Shown: in pieces, positions 5,885 to 8,246 of the stretch
Numbering within the stretch: position 1 is the first letter of the stretch
Layout: the number at the start of each line of letters is the position of its first letter
NCBI GenBank assembly: GCA_023429985.1
Contig: JAEZCV010000202.1
Coordinates: 1-8,246 of the forward strand
Direction of reading: 5' to 3'
Source: Bacteroidota bacterium
GTDB taxonomy: Bacteria > Bacteroidota > Bacteroidia > Chitinophagales > Chitinophagaceae
Length of the DNA: 8,246 nt
The notes under the pieces: generated by a model
Seen by the model: the letters and a program-made list of their open reading frames with translations, nothing else
What the model was told of the DNA's origin: nothing
Database searches by the model: none
Program-made: the position numbers and the translations under genes

Positions 5885-6718
5885 ATGTTCAAAACGATTA
5901 CAAAAAGACCTCTCTGGGTAAACATCGCGGTAGCCCTGGGCAGTGTTATAATCCTGGTATTGATATTCCTTCTTTCCCTGAACTGGATCACCCGCCATGG
6001 GGAGTCTAATTCTGTTCCTTCACTGGTAGGAAAAAATGTGAATGATGCCGAGGCTCTTTTGAATCAAAAGGATTTTGAGATAGTGATACAGGATTCTGTT
6101 TATTATGATTCTCTTCCTCCAGGCGTTGTCATTCGCCAGGTTCCTGAAGCAGATGATGTGGTGAAGATCAACCGCACGGTATATGTAACCATTAACAGGT
6201 TCTTATCTCCTGAAGTGGAAATGCCCAACCTGGTGGGCTCAAGCTACCGGAATGCGGAAATGATTTTAAATAACCTGGGATTAAAGATTAAGGATACATC
6301 CTACCGTTTCGATTTTGCAAAGAACTCCGTGCTGGAGCAATTATATAATGGAATTGCTATTGAGCCAGGTACAAAATTAAGAATGGGCAGTTCGGTTTCC
6401 CTGGTGTTAGGCAGCGGGCTGAGTGAAGAGGTGATGTCCGTCCCCGACCTTATTGGATTAACTTACCAGGAGGCCAGAATCATTACTGAAGCAAATGGGC
6501 TCACTTTAGGTGCCAGTTTATTCGATCCCAATGTTAGGGATTCTTCAGGCGCTTTTGTTTACTGGCAAAGTCCTATGCCAGTAACCGAAGATGGAGCTAA
6601 AATAAAGATCCGCGCAGGACAAATAATAGATATAAGGTTAAGCGTTGAAAAACCTGTGAAGGATACAATTAGAAGCGCGCCTGTGCCATCACCTCAAACC
6701 CAACAAGATCCTTTATGA
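5885..6718 (+). CDS. membrane-anchored protein with three PASTA domains
   Basis: 277-residue bitopic protein, probably periplasmic. A short basic N-terminus (MFKTITKRP) precedes one transmembrane helix (about 11-33). Three PASTA repeats follow, at about 41-105 (VPSLVGKNVNDAEALL), 109-176 (MPNLVGSSYRNAEMIL) and 183-254 (VPDLIGLTYQEARIIT), then a Pro/Gln-rich tail. PASTA domains in Ser/Thr kinases and penicillin-binding proteins sense or bind muropeptides or beta-lactams; no kinase or transpeptidase domain is attached here. I chose the ATG at 5885 because the frame upstream to 5747 translates repeat DNA and the new start leaves a clean cytosolic end and helix. Position after ddl supports an envelope role (inference). 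Its TGA overlaps the rhodanese ATG. A weak TATCTTTC (-7-like) lies at 5855-5862. Confidence 0.9.
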   Translation: MFKTITKRPLWVNIAVALGSVIILVLIFLLSLNWITRHGESNSVPSLVGKNVNDAEALLNQKDFEIVIQDSVYYDSLPPGVVIRQVPEADDVVKINRTVYVTINRFLSPEVEMPNLVGSSYRNAEMILNNLGLKIKDTSYRFDFAKNSVLEQLYNGIAIEPGTKLRMGSSVSLVLGSGLSEEVMSVPDLIGLTYQEARIITEANGLTLGASLFDPNVRDSSGAFVYWQSPMPVTEDGAKIKIRAGQIIDIRLSVEKPVKDTIRSAPVPSPQTQQDPL

Positions 6719-7032
6719 GAACTATAACAGTTGAAGAATTAAAGCAACGAGTTGAAAATGGCGAAACACTCCATCTTATAGATTGCAGGGAGCCGCACGA
6801 GTACGAGGAAGCCAACCTTGGTGCAAAGCTGGTTCCTTTAAGTAAGATACAAACCATGCAGGTTGAAGAACTGGACCACCTGAAAGATGAGGAGGTCATT
6901 ATTCACTGCAGGAGTGGCCAACGCAGCATGATGGCCTGCATGATGCTTGAAACCATGGGTTTCACCAATACGGTAAATGTAGAAGGCGGCATATTAGCCT
7001 GGATAGAAAAATATGGCAACAGCCGCCCCTGA
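6715..7032 (+). CDS. single-domain rhodanese (sulfurtransferase-like)
   Basis: 105-residue stand-alone rhodanese, cytoplasmic with no signal peptide. Such proteins carry sulfane sulfur on an active-site cysteine as a persulfide. Typical elements are visible: LIDCREPHEYEEANL (21-35, the DxRExxEY motif), IIHCRSGQRS (62-71) with catalytic Cys65 and a six-residue active-site loop as in GlpE/PspE-type proteins, and the C-terminal VEGGILAWIEKYG. Its ATG overlaps the PASTA stop codon (ATGA, 6715-6718), so it is probably translated by coupling on the same mRNA. It ends 4 nt before the stop codon of the converging TonB-receptor gene. The sulfur donor and acceptor are unknown, and the link to the PASTA protein may be only operonic. 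Confidence 0.93.
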   Translation: MRTITVEELKQRVENGETLHLIDCREPHEYEEANLGAKLVPLSKIQTMQVEELDHLKDEEVIIHCRSGQRSMMACMMLETMGFTNTVNVEGGILAWIEKYGNSRP

Positions 7033-7036
7033 AAAT

Positions 7037-8246
7037 TTAGTTCCACCTGATATTGATCCCTGCCATAAAATTTCTTCCTGCCATAGGGAAATAATAATTT
7101 TCGGTAACTAATCCTCCTCCTGCTATATAACTGAAAGTATAGCCATTGGGTTCATACATATTATCAAACAAATTATAAACCTGGAAGATCAAATCTGCCT
7201 TCACAGATTTAATGGGAAGACTATAAATGACCCTCAGATCCTGTACGAAATATGGATCGAGACTGCGGTTTTTGTTTGATGTGTTATCTAAATATTGCCT
7301 GCTTACATATTTCGATAACAGGTCAAAGGAAAGTCCTTTTGCAGGAAAAATATTCAGTGTAACCGCCGACGTTAGATCGGGTGAAAAAGCAATGTCCGTT
7401 TTTTTATAATTGTAAACTACCTGGCCGCCATTGTCATAATCATCAACAAATTCATCAAAGTCCAACACCTTGTTCCTGCTCAAATTAAGGTTGGCATTAA
7501 TTCTAAGCCATTTATTTATAGTTGCTGAAGATTGAAGTTCCACCCCCACACGGTAACTGTCATCAATATTGGTTCTTGTATAAGCTCCAACGTCATTGAT
7601 CCTGCCCGTAAGCACCAGCTGGTCTTTGTATTTCATATAATAGAAATTGGCAGCAAATAGCCTGGATGCATTCCTGTTTTCAATTCCAATTTCTAAATCG
7701 TGAAGGTTTTCGGGTTTTGGTATATCATTTCCCGAAGCTTCAAAATCATCACGATTGGGCTCTTTTCTTCCAATACTGTAAGATCCAAAGAATAGCCAGT
7801 TTTTGTGTTTATAACTTATTCCGAGTTTAGGATTTATAAAACTGTAATCCTCATCTATAAATAAGTTAGGATGATCTCGGAATCCATTTACTCTATAGTC
7901 CACATTACGGAACTGTATATCTGAAAAGAAATAAAATCCTTTGCTTAAGAGATGCTGGGTTTTTACATAAAAGTTCAGGTCGCGTTTCAGACCAAGATTA
8001 TGGTACCAGGGAGCAAATGGAACGGCTTCATTTTGGATCCATTTTATTTTTCCAAAATGTCTTCCTTCATACCATGATAATGCACCGCCAAAGATCAATT
8101 CTGTTTGTTCTGTTTTATGTTGAAGGGAAAATATAGAGCCGTAAAATATATTATCCAGCCATAATTGTCTAACAAGATCTGTGGTTGAAGGTTGCCCGGG
8201 AGCAGGAGAGAGGCTATAATCGCTGTAATCCCGGTCTGCTTTATAC
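7037..8246 (-). CDS. TonB-dependent outer-membrane receptor, C-terminal part, 5' end outside window
   Basis: C-terminal beta-barrel portion of an energy-dependent outer-membrane transporter. The frame stays open to the window edge. The codon at 8096-8098 is TTG, internal to LQHKTEQTELIFGGALSWYEGRHFG, so it is not the start. Barrel hallmarks are alternating strands rich in aromatics, such as LFFGSYSIGRKEPNRDDF, a frequent receptor motif; NFYYMKYKDQLVLTGRINDVG; LRINANLNLSRNKV; LKADLIFQVYNLFDNMYEPNGY-like segments near the end; and a terminal strand NFMAGINIRWN. The plug domain and TonB box are outside the window. The ligand (siderophore, cobalamin, other) cannot be told. It converges with the rhodanese gene and no terminator hairpin is visible in the 4-nt gap. 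Confidence 0.9.
   Translation of the reverse strand, partial: YKADRDYSDYSLSPAPGQPSTTDLVRQLWLDNIFYGSIFSLQHKTEQTELIFGGALSWYEGRHFGKIKWIQNEAVPFAPWYHNLGLKRDLNFYVKTQHLLSKGFYFFSDIQFRNVDYRVNGFRDHPNLFIDEDYSFINPKLGISYKHKNWLFFGSYSIGRKEPNRDDFEASGNDIPKPENLHDLEIGIENRNASRLFAANFYYMKYKDQLVLTGRINDVGAYTRTNIDDSYRVGVELQSSATINKWLRINANLNLSRNKVLDFDEFVDDYDNGGQVVYNYKKTDIAFSPDLTSAVTLNIFPAKGLSFDLLSKYVSRQYLDNTSNKNRSLDPYFVQDLRVIYSLPIKSVKADLIFQVYNLFDNMYEPNGYTFSYIAGGGLVTENYYFPMAGRNFMAGINIRWN

Noticed and set aside
8096..8098. TTG start codon for the TonB receptor
   Set aside because: The frame continues without a stop to the window end and the upstream residues still look like barrel strands, so the codon is an internal Leu.

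Overview
The window reads as a chromosomal segment from a Bacteroidota bacterium, most likely of the Chitinophagaceae or a near relative. The grounds are a TonB-dependent outer-membrane receptor, start codons without Shine-Dalgarno sequences, -7 elements of the Bacteroidota type (TAnnTTTG), a divergent acyl-CoA reductase / dicluster ferredoxin pair that I recall as typical of this phylum, and a kinase-less PASTA protein next to a D-Ala-D-Ala ligase. The family placement is inference from remembered protein similarity; no search was run.

Layout. 1-1214 (+): 3' part of a GH13 alpha-amylase-family enzyme, cut by the window start. 1215-1236: hairpin terminator shared with the convergent HtrA/DegP-type periplasmic protease (1258-2775, -). 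2910-3911 (-): short LuxC-family acyl-CoA reductase, divergent from a 2[4Fe-4S] ferredoxin (4018-4365, +) across a compact region with two abutting -7 boxes and a dyad. 4366-4731: no gene, but a strong terminator and a ~197-bp element with 43-nt inverted arms. 4732-5730 (+): D-alanine-D-alanine ligase, whose stop codon lies inside an array of GTGAnTn heptamers. The array is followed by a 43-bp spacer and an oppositely oriented array (to 5848). 5885-6718 (+): membrane-anchored protein with three PASTA domains, overlapping by ATGA a single-domain rhodanese (6715-7032, +). 7037-8246 (-): C-terminal barrel part of a TonB-dependent receptor, cut by the window end and convergent with the rhodanese at a 4-nt gap.

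How the genes fit together. Ddl makes the D-Ala-D-Ala dipeptide of peptidoglycan, and the PASTA protein would present muropeptide-binding-type domains to the periplasm, so this pair looks like an envelope module with the rhodanese translationally coupled to it. The acyl-CoA reductase and ferredoxin look like a redox pair sharing one control region. HtrA gives envelope protein quality control. The amylase and receptor are unrelated neighbours running in from either side.

I found no defence system, phage, insertion sequence, CRISPR array, tRNA or rRNA. The least explained parts are the two non-coding repeat elements flanking ddl, the formation of the ddl 3' end by one of them, and the overlapping divergent control region at 3946-4013.
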